Below, piece after piece: positions 8,760 through 18,699 of a stretch of DNA of 64,000 nt. The stretch's first letter is position 1. Every line of letters starts with the position of its first letter. The position numbers and the translations under genes are program-made. The stretch is from positions 1-64,000 of the forward strand of contig NZ_FMYV01000005.1 of NCBI RefSeq assembly GCF_900102615.1, in the 5' to 3' direction. The notes under the pieces were generated by a model, which was not told the origin of the DNA, ran no database searches, and saw nothing but the letters and a program-made list of their open reading frames with translations. This DNA comes from Geotoga petraea. GTDB lineage: Bacteria; Thermotogota; Thermotogae; Petrotogales; Petrotogaceae.

Positions 8760-11700
8760 ATGAACACAAATAAAATAAAGAGATTCGCAACAACATCAAG
8801 AGAAGAACTAATAAAAGCAGTTGAACTTGAAGCAACTAAACTCGGAATAACAAAAGAAAACTACAAAAACTTGAATGAAGATACAGAAATAATAGACGGA
8901 AAAGTAATAAACCAAAACACAAAACTCCAAAGAAAAGAACTTCTTCAAAAAATGAAAAAAGATGGTTTTGAAAACACAATTGAAGAAATAGCATACACAT
9001 GGTTCAACAGAATAATAGCCATAAAATATATGGAACATAATAAACTTTTCCCAAAGTTCATCCCAAGTTATGTTTCAATATTAGAATCAAAAACAACAGA
9101 ACCACAAATTACTCAAAATCCATCTGAAATAAAATATATATTAGATTTAGATAATCAAAAAACTGCTGAACTATACGAACAAAACAAACCAAAACTTTTC
9201 AAATACATAATGGTCCATCTCTGTAATAGATTAAACAAAAACATGCCTTTCATGTTCGAGGAAATAGCAGATTACACAGAACTTCTTTTCCCATCTCATT
9301 ATCTTTTCAAAGAATTCCACCAAAAAATGGAAAAAGAAATAGAAAAAGAAGATTGGGAACAAATTGAGCTATTGGGTTGGTTATATCAATTTTATATAGC
9401 TGATAAAAAAGATATTCTTATGAATAGTAAAAAAGCTTACAAAAAAAATGAAGTTCCAGCAGTAACCCAACTATTCACACCAAAATGGATAGTAAAATAT
9501 ATGGTAGAAAACTCACTGGGTAAAATATGGGTAGAATCATACCCAGAAACTCATTTAAAAGAAAAAATGGAATACTATATAGAAGAAGAAAAGCAAGAAA
9601 AAGAAGTAGAAAAACAACTCGAAAAAATAAGGTACAAAAACGTTAATCCAGAAAACATAACTTTTCTGGATCCTGCTTGTGGTTCTGGACATATTCTTGT
9701 ATATGCTTTTGATATATTCTATTCCATGTACGAAGAAAAAGGATACATTAAATCAGAAATTCCAGAAAAAATACTAAAAAATAATCTGTTTGGATTAGAC
9801 ATAGACAAAAGGGCAGCACAACTTGCAAACTTTGCAGTTATTATGAAAGCTAGACAAAAAAACAGAAATATACTGGAAGAAAATATAACACCACACATAC
9901 AAGAAATAAAAGAAACAAATACTATTCAAGAATCTATAGAATTACTAACTAAAGATATGAACAATGAAGAAAAACAAAAAACAGAATACATAATAAACAA
10001 ATTCATAGATGCAAAAGAATATGGTTCTATTCTTGAAGTAGAAGACAATGATTATGATTTTATCATTGATAAACTTAATAACCTAGAATCACAAAAAGTG
10101 TTTGAACAAAATGATATTAAAAAACTAAAAGAACTATTACCAGACATAATCAAGCAAGCTAACATTCTAAAAAACAAATATGATGTTGTTTCTACTAACC
10201 CTCCTTATTTGGGGTCTAAGGGTATGAATAAAAAATTAAAAGATTATTTGAAAAAATATTTTAAAGATTCAAAAACTGATATGTTTGCTGTATTCATAGA
10301 AAGAAACTTAGATTTTTTAAAGCCAAATGGATTTAATGCTATGATAACTATGCAATCTTGGATGTTTTTGTCCAGCTTTGAAAAATTAAGAGGATATCTA
10401 TTGAACAATTTTACTATAATAAATATGAATCATTTAGGGCCAAGAGCTTTTAAAGAGATTAGTGGTGAGGTTGTACAAGCAGTTTCTTTTTCTCAAAGAA
10501 ATATTAAAACATTAGATTATATTGCAAATTATTCTAGATTGGTTGATTATAAAAATGCTGAACTAAAAGAAATTGAATTTAAAAAAGAAGAAAATTGGTA
10601 CACAGCAAAACAAAATGATTTCAAAAAAATCCCAGGCTCACCAATCGCCTATTGGGTTAGCGATAAAATTTATGATATTTTTGAAAATTCAAAAAAACTC
10701 TCTGAATTTGGTGATGCTAGACAAGGTCTTGCTACTTCAGATAATAAAAGGTTTTTAAGATTATGGCACGAAGTGAGCAAAAACAATGTTGGTTTTGGAT
10801 ATGAAAATAGAGAACAAGCTAAAGAATCAGGCCTAAAATGGTTCCCATATAATAAAGGAGGAGATTTTAGAAAATGGTATGGTAACAATGATTATATTGT
10901 TAATTGGGAAAATGATGGTTATGAAATAAGAAACTTTTTCGATGATAGAGGTAAACTAAGATCAAGACCACAAAATACAAATTATTATTTTAGAGAAGGT
11001 TTAACTTGGTCAAAAATTTCCAGTTCAAAAATTTCATTTAGACAGAAATTCAATGGAAATATTTTTGATGTTGCTGGAACTACTTTTTTCCCAGATGAAA
11101 ACATACTCTATTTAAATGGAGTATTAAACTCAAAATTATCTCTAAATTTTTTATATTTTATGTCTCCAACACTGAATTATGAAGTTGGTCAAATAAAAAA
11201 TATCCCAATAATCTTCCCAAAAAACGAAGAAACAAAAGAAAAAATAGACGAAATAGTAAAAGAAAACATAGAAATATCAAAAAAAGATTGGGATAGTTTT
11301 GAAACAAGCTGGGATTTTAAAACACATCCAATTTTAGAACACAATACAGACGGAAATATAGAAAATGCTTTTGAGAACTGGAAAGATTTTGCAGAAAAAC
11401 AGTTCAACAAACTCTGGCAAAATGAAGAAAAACTAAACAAAATATTCTTGAAAATATACGATTTAGAAGATAAAATGACACCAGACGTAGAAGAAAAAGA
11501 CGTTACTATAAACAAAGCAGATAAAGAAAGAGATATAAAATCTTTTATATCTTATGCTGTTGGTTGTATTGCAGGAAGATATTCTCCAGATAAAAAAGGA
11601 CTTATTTATGCTGGAGGAGAATTCAACATGGAAGAATACCCAAAATACAAACCAGATGAAGACGGAATAATACCTGTTCTAAAACACAACCTTTTTAGCG

Positions 11701-12248
11701 ACGACATAGTAGAAAAATTCATAGAATTTGTTAAATACACTTTTGGTGAAGAACACTTAAAAGAAAACCTGGATTTCATTGCAGATACACTAAAGAAAAA
11801 TAACAAAGACTCAAAACAAACAATAAGAGAATATTTTATAAAAGATTTTTACAAGGATCATGTAAAAACATATAAAAAGAGACCAATATACTGGATGTTT
11901 GATTCTGGAAATAACAATTCTTTTAAAGCTCTGATATATCTACACAGATATAACAAAGACACTATATCTAAACTAAGAACTGACTATATCCACGAATACC
12001 AACAAAAACTCGAAACAGAAATATCTTTTATACAATCAAGACTTGAAAACAGTGATAACATGACTGCAAGAGATAAAAAAGAATTAGAAAACAAATTAAA
12101 AGATTTGAAGAAAGATTTGAAAGAAACAAGAGATTACGAAGAAAAAGTTCATCATTTTGCTGATCAGAGAATAGAGATTGACTTGGATGATGGGGTTAAA
12201 AACAATTATTCTATTTTTCAAGATATTTTAGTTAATGTCAAATTATAA
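8760..12248 (+). CDS. pglX: BREX-1 adenine-specific DNA methyltransferase PglX
   Basis: PglX methylates adenine in a non-palindromic site on host DNA and so marks self for BREX. In this 1162-residue protein the SAM-binding motif I (LDPACGSGHILVYAF) is at about residue 303 and the catalytic NPPY motif (VVSTNPPYLGS) at about 480. The methylase fold is entered after AVTQLFTPKWIVKYM. The C-terminal half is the recognition region (for example YFREGLTWSKISSSKISFRQ). Both catalytic motifs are intact, so the enzyme should be active. The target site cannot be read from sequence. It is embedded between brxC and pglZ with short spacers. Confidence 0.94.
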   Translation: MNTNKIKRFATTSREELIKAVELEATKLGITKENYKNLNEDTEIIDGKVINQNTKLQRKELLQKMKKDGFENTIEEIAYTWFNRIIAIKYMEHNKLFPKFIPSYVSILESKTTEPQITQNPSEIKYILDLDNQKTAELYEQNKPKLFKYIMVHLCNRLNKNMPFMFEEIADYTELLFPSHYLFKEFHQKMEKEIEKEDWEQIELLGWLYQFYIADKKDILMNSKKAYKKNEVPAVTQLFTPKWIVKYMVENSLGKIWVESYPETHLKEKMEYYIEEEKQEKEVEKQLEKIRYKNVNPENITFLDPACGSGHILVYAFDIFYSMYEEKGYIKSEIPEKILKNNLFGLDIDKRAAQLANFAVIMKARQKNRNILEENITPHIQEIKETNTIQESIELLTKDMNNEEKQKTEYIINKFIDAKEYGSILEVEDNDYDFIIDKLNNLESQKVFEQNDIKKLKELLPDIIKQANILKNKYDVVSTNPPYLGSKGMNKKLKDYLKKYFKDSKTDMFAVFIERNLDFLKPNGFNAMITMQSWMFLSSFEKLRGYLLNNFTIINMNHLGPRAFKEISGEVVQAVSFSQRNIKTLDYIANYSRLVDYKNAELKEIEFKKEENWYTAKQNDFKKIPGSPIAYWVSDKIYDIFENSKKLSEFGDARQGLATSDNKRFLRLWHEVSKNNVGFGYENREQAKESGLKWFPYNKGGDFRKWYGNNDYIVNWENDGYEIRNFFDDRGKLRSRPQNTNYYFREGLTWSKISSSKISFRQKFNGNIFDVAGTTFFPDENILYLNGVLNSKLSLNFLYFMSPTLNYEVGQIKNIPIIFPKNEETKEKIDEIVKENIEISKKDWDSFETSWDFKTHPILEHNTDGNIENAFENWKDFAEKQFNKLWQNEEKLNKIFLKIYDLEDKMTPDVEEKDVTINKADKERDIKSFISYAVGCIAGRYSPDKKGLIYAGGEFNMEEYPKYKPDEDGIIPVLKHNLFSDDIVEKFIEFVKYTFGEEHLKENLDFIADTLKKNNKDSKQTIREYFIKDFYKDHVKTYKKRPIYWMFDSGNNNSFKALIYLHRYNKDTISKLRTDYIHEYQQKLETEISFIQSRLENSDNMTARDKKELENKLKDLKKDLKETRDYEEKVHHFADQRIEIDLDDGVKNNYSIFQDILVNVKL

Positions 12249-12259
12249 GGGGTATTATT

Positions 12260-14785
12260 ATGGCAGATAATCGAGAAAGCATTATTAAAAATATAAAAGA
12301 TTATTTCAAACCTGGTCCAGTAAGAACTATTGTCCTCTGGATAGATGAAGAAAAAGACTTTGAAGACATATTCGATGAAATTGAAATAGATAATGTTGAA
12401 AAAATCTACCTGAACAAAAACAACAGGTTGGGATCAAAATTCCAAATATTTTATCAAAATAAAGATAAGGATTATATTGTCTATACAGATTTTGATGTTG
12501 AAGATGATGATTTTGTTGCTGATATCAAAATTCACTCGAAAATTTTTAGAGCAGACAAAATTTCTTTAATATTAAAAAATTTGAAAATAGATTTTGGTTC
12601 TGGGGATATTTATTCTTTTATTAGAAAAAATAGACAGTTTTTTGGAAACAAAAGAATAGAAAAATTAAAAACATATAACTTGAATTATGAAATTATTGAT
12701 AATCTTTATCTTGGTATGATGTATGCTCTGTTAGATATGAATTATCCAGATAAAGAAGAGATGATAATACGATTACTTTCTTCTGGCTTGGAAAAAAATG
12801 ATTACTATGAAAAAATAGCTAATTATATAGAAGAAGAAATATTTTGGAATATGTTAAGAAAAATGTACGGATATTCTGGAGAACATACATTAAAAAAATT
12901 CGCTGCCTATCTTTTTGTAAATGGTATTGCAAATGATTTTGACAATAAAATACTTTCTAGATTCAGAAATTATATAAACGAAAATTATATTCCACAAATA
13001 TTTGTATTTTTGGATCACTGGAAACATAGAAACCCTTCTTCTTTTGAAGAAGTCTCCCAAAAGATAGATTCTTTTTTAGAAATTGAATCAGTTTTACAAG
13101 ATTCTGACTTAGATTCAATAAAAAACATTTTTCTTTTTGAATGTGCAGAAAAACAAATTATCAAAAAAATATATAACTTTTTAAAATCTGAAGTTCACAA
13201 GTTTGATGATTTCAAAGAAATTATAAATAAAAGGCAATCTTCTTTTTGGAACGATAAATATGGAAAATATTATAAGATGTTACACTATTATATAGAAATT
13301 CTATCTTTTAAAGAAGTTTATAGTTCTTCTTCTTTTCTAAGTGATTTTGAAGAAGGAATAAAGAGATATACTGAAGAGCTATACAAAATGGATTACTATT
13401 ATAGAAAATTTTTTTACGAATTCGGAAAATATTCTCAACCAGAATTTATAAAAAATATTGCAAACGAAATTGAAAATATATACGTTAATTGGTTTATACC
13501 AAATTTAGATGAAGCATGGGTAAGGACTTTAAAATTAAAAAGAGATTGGGAATTTTATGGTATTAAAGCACAGAGAAATTTCTATAGTCAAAATTCTGGA
13601 GAGTTTGACAAAGTCAAATCTGTGGTTATAATATCTGATGCTTTGAGGTTCGAAGTTGCAAAAGAGTTAGAAGAAAAATTAAACGAAAATTTTCGTAGTG
13701 AAACAAAATTAAACACAAGAGTTTCAAGTATTCCTTCTATAACAAGTATTGGTATGGCGAGTTTACTCCCTAACAATGAAAATATAAATATTAAAGATGA
13801 TGGATCTGTCTTAATAGGAGATAAACCAACTTCTAATATTGATAATAGAAAAGAGATTTTAAAAAGTGATAGAGAAAAATCAACAGCTATAAAGTTCAAT
13901 AATTTTATGGATATGAACCTTGAAGAACAAAAAGAATTTAAAAAACAAAATGATTTAATTTATATATACCATAACAGTATTGACGCAACAGGGGATAACG
14001 CTGCTTCTGAAGAAAGAGTTTTTAACGCTTGTAAAGAAGCTATAGATGAAATTTACAATCTTTCAAGGGCTTTGAAAAATATAGGTTTTACAAATATAAT
14101 AATAACTTCTGACCATGGGTTTTTATACCAAAAATCGAAAATGGAATCATATGAAAAATTACCAAGAGAAAAAATAGATTATATAAGCTATAAGAGACGT
14201 TATTTTATAACAAATAAAGAAATTAAAAACCACAATTACTTGAGTTTTAAACTTGATTATCTTGCTAATCAAGATTTATTTGCTTATTTCCCAAAGGGGA
14301 ATATAAGATTCAACACGCAAGGTGCTGGTTCTAACTTTGTTCATGGTGGACTAAGTTTACAAGAGATAGTTATCCCAGAATTAATCTTTAAACCAGTTAA
14401 AAGCACAAGAAAGGATTCAGATAAATATGAATCAAAAAATGTTGAATTAGAATTAGTAAATGATTTAAAGAAAATTACAAATACTTTTTTTAGTTTGAAT
14501 TTTTATCAGAAAGAGCCTGTTGGAGGGAAAAATAATCCTTCTGATTTTGAGATATATCTTGTTGATTCAAAAGAAAAGATCGTGTCTAATTTGGTAAAAA
14601 TTGTTGCCAATAGCACAGATAAAGATAATAAAAATAGAACTTATTCTGAAAGATTCAATTTAAAGAACGAAAACTTCGATAAATCTAAAGATTATTATCT
14701 TGTTATAAAAAATACCACAACAGATACAGAAAAAAGGTATAATTTTACTATAGATATTTTAATTTCTGATGATTTTGGCTTTTAA
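12260..14785 (+). CDS. pglZ: BREX-1 phosphatase-like protein PglZ (type A)
   Basis: PglZ is a core BREX component with an alkaline-phosphatase-superfamily fold that acts with PglX. In this 841-residue protein the metal-site signatures are visible: SDALRFEVAKEL near residue 459 and ITSDHGFLYQ near 616, with GAGSNFVHGGLSLQEIVIPE near 690-710. The C-terminal 130 residues look like a beta-rich accessory domain. The ATG is preceded by an AAGGGGT site. Length and order (pglX-pglZ-brxL) match type 1 BREX. No defect was seen. Confidence 0.93.
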   Translation: MADNRESIIKNIKDYFKPGPVRTIVLWIDEEKDFEDIFDEIEIDNVEKIYLNKNNRLGSKFQIFYQNKDKDYIVYTDFDVEDDDFVADIKIHSKIFRADKISLILKNLKIDFGSGDIYSFIRKNRQFFGNKRIEKLKTYNLNYEIIDNLYLGMMYALLDMNYPDKEEMIIRLLSSGLEKNDYYEKIANYIEEEIFWNMLRKMYGYSGEHTLKKFAAYLFVNGIANDFDNKILSRFRNYINENYIPQIFVFLDHWKHRNPSSFEEVSQKIDSFLEIESVLQDSDLDSIKNIFLFECAEKQIIKKIYNFLKSEVHKFDDFKEIINKRQSSFWNDKYGKYYKMLHYYIEILSFKEVYSSSSFLSDFEEGIKRYTEELYKMDYYYRKFFYEFGKYSQPEFIKNIANEIENIYVNWFIPNLDEAWVRTLKLKRDWEFYGIKAQRNFYSQNSGEFDKVKSVVIISDALRFEVAKELEEKLNENFRSETKLNTRVSSIPSITSIGMASLLPNNENINIKDDGSVLIGDKPTSNIDNRKEILKSDREKSTAIKFNNFMDMNLEEQKEFKKQNDLIYIYHNSIDATGDNAASEERVFNACKEAIDEIYNLSRALKNIGFTNIIITSDHGFLYQKSKMESYEKLPREKIDYISYKRRYFITNKEIKNHNYLSFKLDYLANQDLFAYFPKGNIRFNTQGAGSNFVHGGLSLQEIVIPELIFKPVKSTRKDSDKYESKNVELELVNDLKKITNTFFSLNFYQKEPVGGKNNPSDFEIYLVDSKEKIVSNLVKIVANSTDKDNKNRTYSERFNLKNENFDKSKDYYLVIKNTTTDTEKRYNFTIDILISDDFGF

Positions 14786-14799
14786 TCAGGGGGATAGTT

Positions 14800-16833
14800 A
14801 TGGAAAATTTTAATTTAGATGAAAAATTAAAACAAGATTTTGCTGGAAGAATAGTGAGAAAAGATTTGACTAATTCTATAAAAGAAGGGCTAAATGTACC
14901 TATTTATGTTCTTGAATATCTGCTTGGTTCATATTGTTCAACTGATGATGAACAAGAAATAGAAGAAGGGGTAAAAAGAGTTAAATCTATTTTGTATGAT
15001 AATTTTGTACGACCAGATGAAGCAGAAAGGATAAAGTCAAAGATAAAAGAGAATGGAATTTACAAAATTATAGACAAGATAACTGCTAAATTAAATTTTA
15101 AAAAAGATAGATACGAAGCAGAATTCTCAAACCTTGGCATTAAAGGTGTAACCATTGGTGCTGAATATGTCACTAAGTTTGAAAAACTACTTGGTGGTGG
15201 AATTTGGTGTATTGTAGACATGGAATATTTTTACGAAGAAGCAGGAGATGAAAGCCCTTTTATTATATCTTCTTTAAAGCCTATTCAACTTCCTAATGTT
15301 GATATTAACGAGATAAAAGAAAACAGAAAAAATTTTACCAAAGATGAATGGATCGATGTATTAATAAGATCAACAGGAATGGAACCAAGTAATATAGAAG
15401 AAAATGTTAGATGGCATTTGCTTGAAAGACTGGTTCCATTGGTAGAGAATAATTATAACCTCTGTGAACTTGGACCAAGAAGTACTGGTAAATCGCATGT
15501 TTATAAGGAAATTTCTCCTAACAGCATTTTGGTTTCAGGAGGACAAACAACAGTTGCAAATTTATTTTTTAATATGTCTACTAAAAAAATTGGTTTGGTA
15601 GGACTTTGGGATACAGTAGCCTTTGATGAAGTAGCGGGAATAAAATTTAAAGACAAAGACGGTATTCAAATTATGAAAGATTATATGAACTCTGGTTCTT
15701 TTGTAAGGGGTAGTGATGAAAAACAAGGTACTGCTTCTATGGTCTTTGTGGGTAATGTTAATCAAAGTATTGATTCACTGGTAAAAACATCTCATTTATT
15801 TGCTCCTTTTCCACCAGAAATGTCTACTGATTCAGCTTTTTTTGATAGAATGCATTATTATCTTCCTGGATGGGAAATGCCTAAATTAAGCCCAAAACTC
15901 ATCACAGATAATTATGGTTTTATTGTTGACTATTTGGCTGAATTTTTCAGAGAAATGAGAAAAATATCTTATTCAGATGCTTTTGAAAAATATTATAAAT
16001 TAGGTAGTGATTTAAACCAAAGGGACGTCACTGCTGTTAGAAAAACTATTTCTGGATTAACAAAATTGATTTATCCAGATGGTAATTTTGAAAAAGAAGA
16101 TATTGAAGAAATTTTAAAATATGCTCTTGTAGGAAGAAGAAGGGTAAAAGAACAGTTGAAAAAAATAGGAGGAATGGAGTTTTATGACGTTCATTTTTCT
16201 TATTTGGATAGAGAAACTAATCAAGAAGAATTTGTCTCTGTACCAGAAATGGGTGGAGGAAAACTTATTCCAAATGGAAAGCTTAAACCAGGAGATGTTT
16301 ATGTAGTTGGCTCTAATAATAGTGGCATGAAGGGTGTTTATAAGCTCGAGAACAGTGTTTCAACAGGAAATGGTAAGTTTACCAAGACCAGTGTTGGAAA
16401 TAACAGTGGAGCCAAAGAAAGCATAGATATAGCCTTTAGATATTTTGGATCTAACCACAATAGCTTTAGTAGTTCTATTAGCGTAAAAAATAATAATTTT
16501 TTAATGCAAATTTCTGATTTACAAGGATACGGTTTATCTGGAGAACTGGCAATTGGAGAATTAGTTGGTCTTGTCTCAGCTGCTTTGGGTAAATCTGTCT
16601 TAGAAAGTTTAGCAATTATGGGAAATATGACTGTAAGTGGAACAATTCCAAAAATAGAGAATTTTGCTGATGCTGTTTCTGTTGCGGTAGATGCAGGAGC
16701 AAGAAAAATACTTATACCTGCCTCTTCTGTTGCAGATTATCAGACAATACCACAAGATTTAATAGTTAAATTTACTCCTATATTCTATTCAGATCCAATA
16801 GATGCTGCTTTCAAAGCAATGGGAGTTGAATAA
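14800..16833 (+). CDS. brxL: BREX AAA+/Lon-like protein BrxL
   Basis: BrxL is the AAA+ component with a Lon-like C-terminal domain; in characterised systems it forms DNA-encircling rings needed for phage exclusion. Walker A (LGPRSTGKSHVYKE) is at about residues 224-237 and a Walker B-like LWDTVAFDEVAG at about 269-280. The C-terminal 170 residues resemble the Lon protease fold (VSVAVDAGARKILIPASSVAD), but I do not see the usual Lon serine motif, in keeping with BrxL acting without proteolysis. The 677-residue length is normal. It is the last gene of the operon and is followed by a strong hairpin terminator. Confidence 0.93.
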   Translation: MENFNLDEKLKQDFAGRIVRKDLTNSIKEGLNVPIYVLEYLLGSYCSTDDEQEIEEGVKRVKSILYDNFVRPDEAERIKSKIKENGIYKIIDKITAKLNFKKDRYEAEFSNLGIKGVTIGAEYVTKFEKLLGGGIWCIVDMEYFYEEAGDESPFIISSLKPIQLPNVDINEIKENRKNFTKDEWIDVLIRSTGMEPSNIEENVRWHLLERLVPLVENNYNLCELGPRSTGKSHVYKEISPNSILVSGGQTTVANLFFNMSTKKIGLVGLWDTVAFDEVAGIKFKDKDGIQIMKDYMNSGSFVRGSDEKQGTASMVFVGNVNQSIDSLVKTSHLFAPFPPEMSTDSAFFDRMHYYLPGWEMPKLSPKLITDNYGFIVDYLAEFFREMRKISYSDAFEKYYKLGSDLNQRDVTAVRKTISGLTKLIYPDGNFEKEDIEEILKYALVGRRRVKEQLKKIGGMEFYDVHFSYLDRETNQEEFVSVPEMGGGKLIPNGKLKPGDVYVVGSNNSGMKGVYKLENSVSTGNGKFTKTSVGNNSGAKESIDIAFRYFGSNHNSFSSSISVKNNNFLMQISDLQGYGLSGELAIGELVGLVSAALGKSVLESLAIMGNMTVSGTIPKIENFADAVSVAVDAGARKILIPASSVADYQTIPQDLIVKFTPIFYSDPIDAAFKAMGVE

Positions 16834-16841
16834 AAAATATT

Positions 16842-16872
16842 ACGGATGATCATTTAAGATCATCCGTTTTTG
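16842..16872. terminator. Bidirectional terminator after brxL
   Basis: A perfect stem, ACGGATGATC against GATCATCCGT, with a loop of about six bases and T-rich flanks on both sides, lies between convergent brxL and the lipoprotein gene. Confidence 0.85.
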
Positions 16873-16876
16873 TTTG

Positions 16877-17374
16877 TCAGTTTGTTCCACTTGATACTAA
16901 ATCTTCTGGGTAACTATGCATTTCGCTATTCTCTTTATATATATAATATAAATACCAAGCTCCTTCTATTTTTGCAATGGTCATAGTTTCTAAATCATCT
17001 TCCATATTTTCATCTTCATATTTTTTTAATGCTTCAACATCTGCTAATTTTTCTACTTTTCCTGGAGCTGAAGTTGGTGCTTCTTTTACAGTCACATTGT
17101 TTACTTCAAATGAAACTTTTTGATCTTCCATCATACTTCTTGCAAAAGTCATTAATGCAGCTATTTGATCTGTTTCTGTAGCAGTTAATCCTTCCATATA
17201 AAAATAATCTTCAACTATTTTTGAAGCTGAAACTTCATCACCACTTAAGTCATTATAAAAACCTAAAACTGCATTTTTTGCTAAATCTTCGTCTGAAGCA
17301 AAAATTCCTCCAGTACATCCAACAAACAAAAAACTAACCGCCAAAACTAAACTTAAAAATAACACTTTTTTCAC
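16877..17374 (-). CDS. Small secreted lipoprotein of unknown function
   Basis: The 165-residue product begins with a lipoprotein signal peptide: MKK, a hydrophobic stretch of about 15 residues and the lipobox FVGC at residues 17-20. The mature part resembles small DUF4878-type domains (residues 28-60, KNAVLGFYNDLSGDEVSASK), with a C-terminal half holding IEGAWYLYYI; this assignment is weak. The start is a GTG preceded by GGAGAG. The gene stands alone between two terminators, convergent with brxL. A partial, poorer version of the shared TATCAA element lies about 60 bases upstream. Confidence 0.7.
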   Translation of the reverse strand: MKKVLFLSLVLAVSFLFVGCTGGIFASDEDLAKNAVLGFYNDLSGDEVSASKIVEDYFYMEGLTATETDQIAALMTFARSMMEDQKVSFEVNNVTVKEAPTSAPGKVEKLADVEALKKYEDENMEDDLETMTIAKIEGAWYLYYIYKENSEMHSYPEDLVSSGTN

Positions 17375-17460
17375 AAAAATCTCTCCAAAAAATTAATTAA
17401 TCAATTTTGTTGAAAATTGAACTTATTTGTATATCACTTGATAGGTTAATTAAAAAAAAG

Positions 17461-17485
17461 AGTTCTCCTAAAGGAGAACTCTTAA
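17461..17485 (-). terminator. Terminator (minus direction)
   Basis: The stem GAGTTCTCC/GGAGAACTC has a four-base loop; read on the minus strand it is followed by eight T. It would end transcription of the small gene at 17622-17816. Confidence 0.8.
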
Positions 17486-17621
17486 ATAATTGTTTTATTT
17501 TTAATTTTATTATTTCGCATGATTAATCACCTATCATTTTATTTTTCTTAATATTATTATATCATATTTTTAGTTTTTATTTTTATATGTTATATGTTTT
17601 AGATGATTAATTATCTTTTGT

Positions 17622-17816
17622 TCATTCTAAATCTGGATCCATTGTTTTTATGTGGTTATATATTTCTTGTTCTTCGTATAATGTTATGTTTATTGCTTTG
17701 TACATTGGTTTTATTCTGGATAATTTCAGATATGATAACACATCCTTATAATCCAAGTAATATTTTTTTGAGAAAACTTTTGCCGTTATTAGTTCTAAAC
17801 TATCTTTCATAATCAT
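17622..17816 (-). CDS. Small protein, possible HTH, unknown function
   Basis: A 64-residue frame starts with a good ribosome site (AAGGGGGAAAT before ATG) and is followed by its own terminator. The middle (LDYKDVLSYLKLSRIKPMYK) could be a short helix-turn-helix; it ends NHIKTMDPDLE. No family was recognised, and the length suggests either a small regulator or the remnant of a longer protein. The ribosome site and terminator argue that it is a real gene. Confidence 0.5.
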   Translation of the reverse strand: MIMKDSLELITAKVFSKKYYLDYKDVLSYLKLSRIKPMYKAINITLYEEQEIYNHIKTMDPDLE

Positions 17817-18009
17817 ATTTCCCCCTTTGGGTGTTTAATATATTTATAGTTATCCCTTACTGAAGCTTTTCAAACCCAAAGACATCGATGTCGATATATT
17901 ATCTTATATTTATTCTTTTTTATGAAATTTGCTGACGTGTGTTAACACGTGTTTTCAAGATTATATAAATAAATGTTTCACTTTTTTGTTATTTTTTATA
18001 GTTTTTTAA

Positions 18010-18106
18010 TCCTTTATAAGAACCTTCTAATGCTGCATATAGCTCAATTTTGATATTCATTTTTGCATAGCAATTTCACTTTTGATATTCAAAAATGCAT
18101 AAAAAA
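18010..18106. repeat. Diverged copy of an intergenic repeat found three times
   Basis: The segment shares an ordered set of blocks (TTTTGATATTC, CATAG, CATTTCA-like, then AATGCATAAAAAA) with 29,700-29,806 and 32,273-32,379. The other two copies are nearly identical to each other; this one is clearly more diverged. The gap 17,817-18,133 otherwise holds only the terminator below. Confidence 0.6.
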
Positions 18107-18126
18107 TGCCTCCATAAAAAGGAGGC
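18101..18126 (-). terminator. Terminator after HEPN/MNT locus (minus direction)
   Basis: GCCTCC and GGAGGC pair across a seven-base A-rich loop and are followed on the minus strand by a run of T. This lies downstream of the nucleotidyltransferase locus. Confidence 0.75.
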
Positions 18127-18133
18127 TATATTT

Positions 18134-18214
18134 TTATTTTATTTTTTTATTAATTAAATCAATAATTTTCATTATATCTTTCAAAGCTATTTCAGCATCT
18201 TCTCTTTTACATCC
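18134..18214 (-). pseudogene. C-terminal stump of a HEPN-domain toxin
   Basis: Directly after the nucleotidyltransferase gene, a minus-strand frame reads GCKREDAEIALKDIMKII and then LINKKIK before a TAA. DAEIALKDAEKII-type endings are typical of HEPN proteins encoded beside MNT nucleotidyltransferases. Only about 25 residues survive; the start and the body of the domain are missing, so the toxin is deleted. Assignment rests on a short stretch plus the neighbour. Confidence 0.5.
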
Positions 18215-18216
18215 AT

Positions 18217-18549
18217 TTAAGATACTCTTTTTTCATAGATAACAACTCCATTTTTAGAAATCTTATTTTCTAAACTTGTTTTTGAGTTTGCTCTTTCATT
18301 AAACTCTTCTGGTTTATATACTATTATATCTAAAGGGTAATCAATAGAATAACCAATTTTTTCTCTTATGTCGTTCATTATTTCTATTTTTCTTTTATTT
18401 CCTTCCGAGATTATACAAAGATCTATATCACTATCTATGTTTGGACTACCATAAGCATATGATCCGAAAAGGTATATTCTTTTTATATTTTCTGTATCTT
18501 TTATTTTATTAGTAATTTTTTCAATTTCATTTTGTATATTTTTGTTCAT
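18217..18549 (-). CDS. MNT-type nucleotidyltransferase (antitoxin of a HEPN/MNT pair)
   Basis: The 110-residue product is a minimal nucleotidyltransferase with GSYAYGSPNIDSDIDLCII at about residues 31-49, the GSx10DxD motif that binds nucleotide and metal. In HEPN/MNT type VII toxin-antitoxin pairs such enzymes AMPylate and silence the HEPN RNase. The start at 18549 is set by CGAGGTGAT just upstream; a longer frame to 18627 lacks a ribosome site. Only a stump of the HEPN gene remains downstream, so the antitoxin is now orphaned. Confidence 0.8.
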   Translation of the reverse strand: MNKNIQNEIEKITNKIKDTENIKRIYLFGSYAYGSPNIDSDIDLCIISEGNKRKIEIMNDIREKIGYSIDYPLDIIVYKPEEFNERANSKTSLENKISKNGVVIYEKRVS

Positions 18550-18699
18550 ATAATCACCTCGGATTAATATCATTTGTAATTCAATTATATCAAATTTTTT
18601 TAAAATAGACTTATGGGTTGTCTCCATGCACTTCGTTTAGTCGACATTACATACGCCTTACTTTATAAAATTCTTTTCTTCAACTCCCCAATCAGGAAT

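Noticed and set aside
17434-17452. Fifth copy of the shared defence promoter element before the lipoprotein gene
   Set aside because: It shares only CCTATCAA and TG; the second block and the -10 spacing do not fit, so it was not counted.
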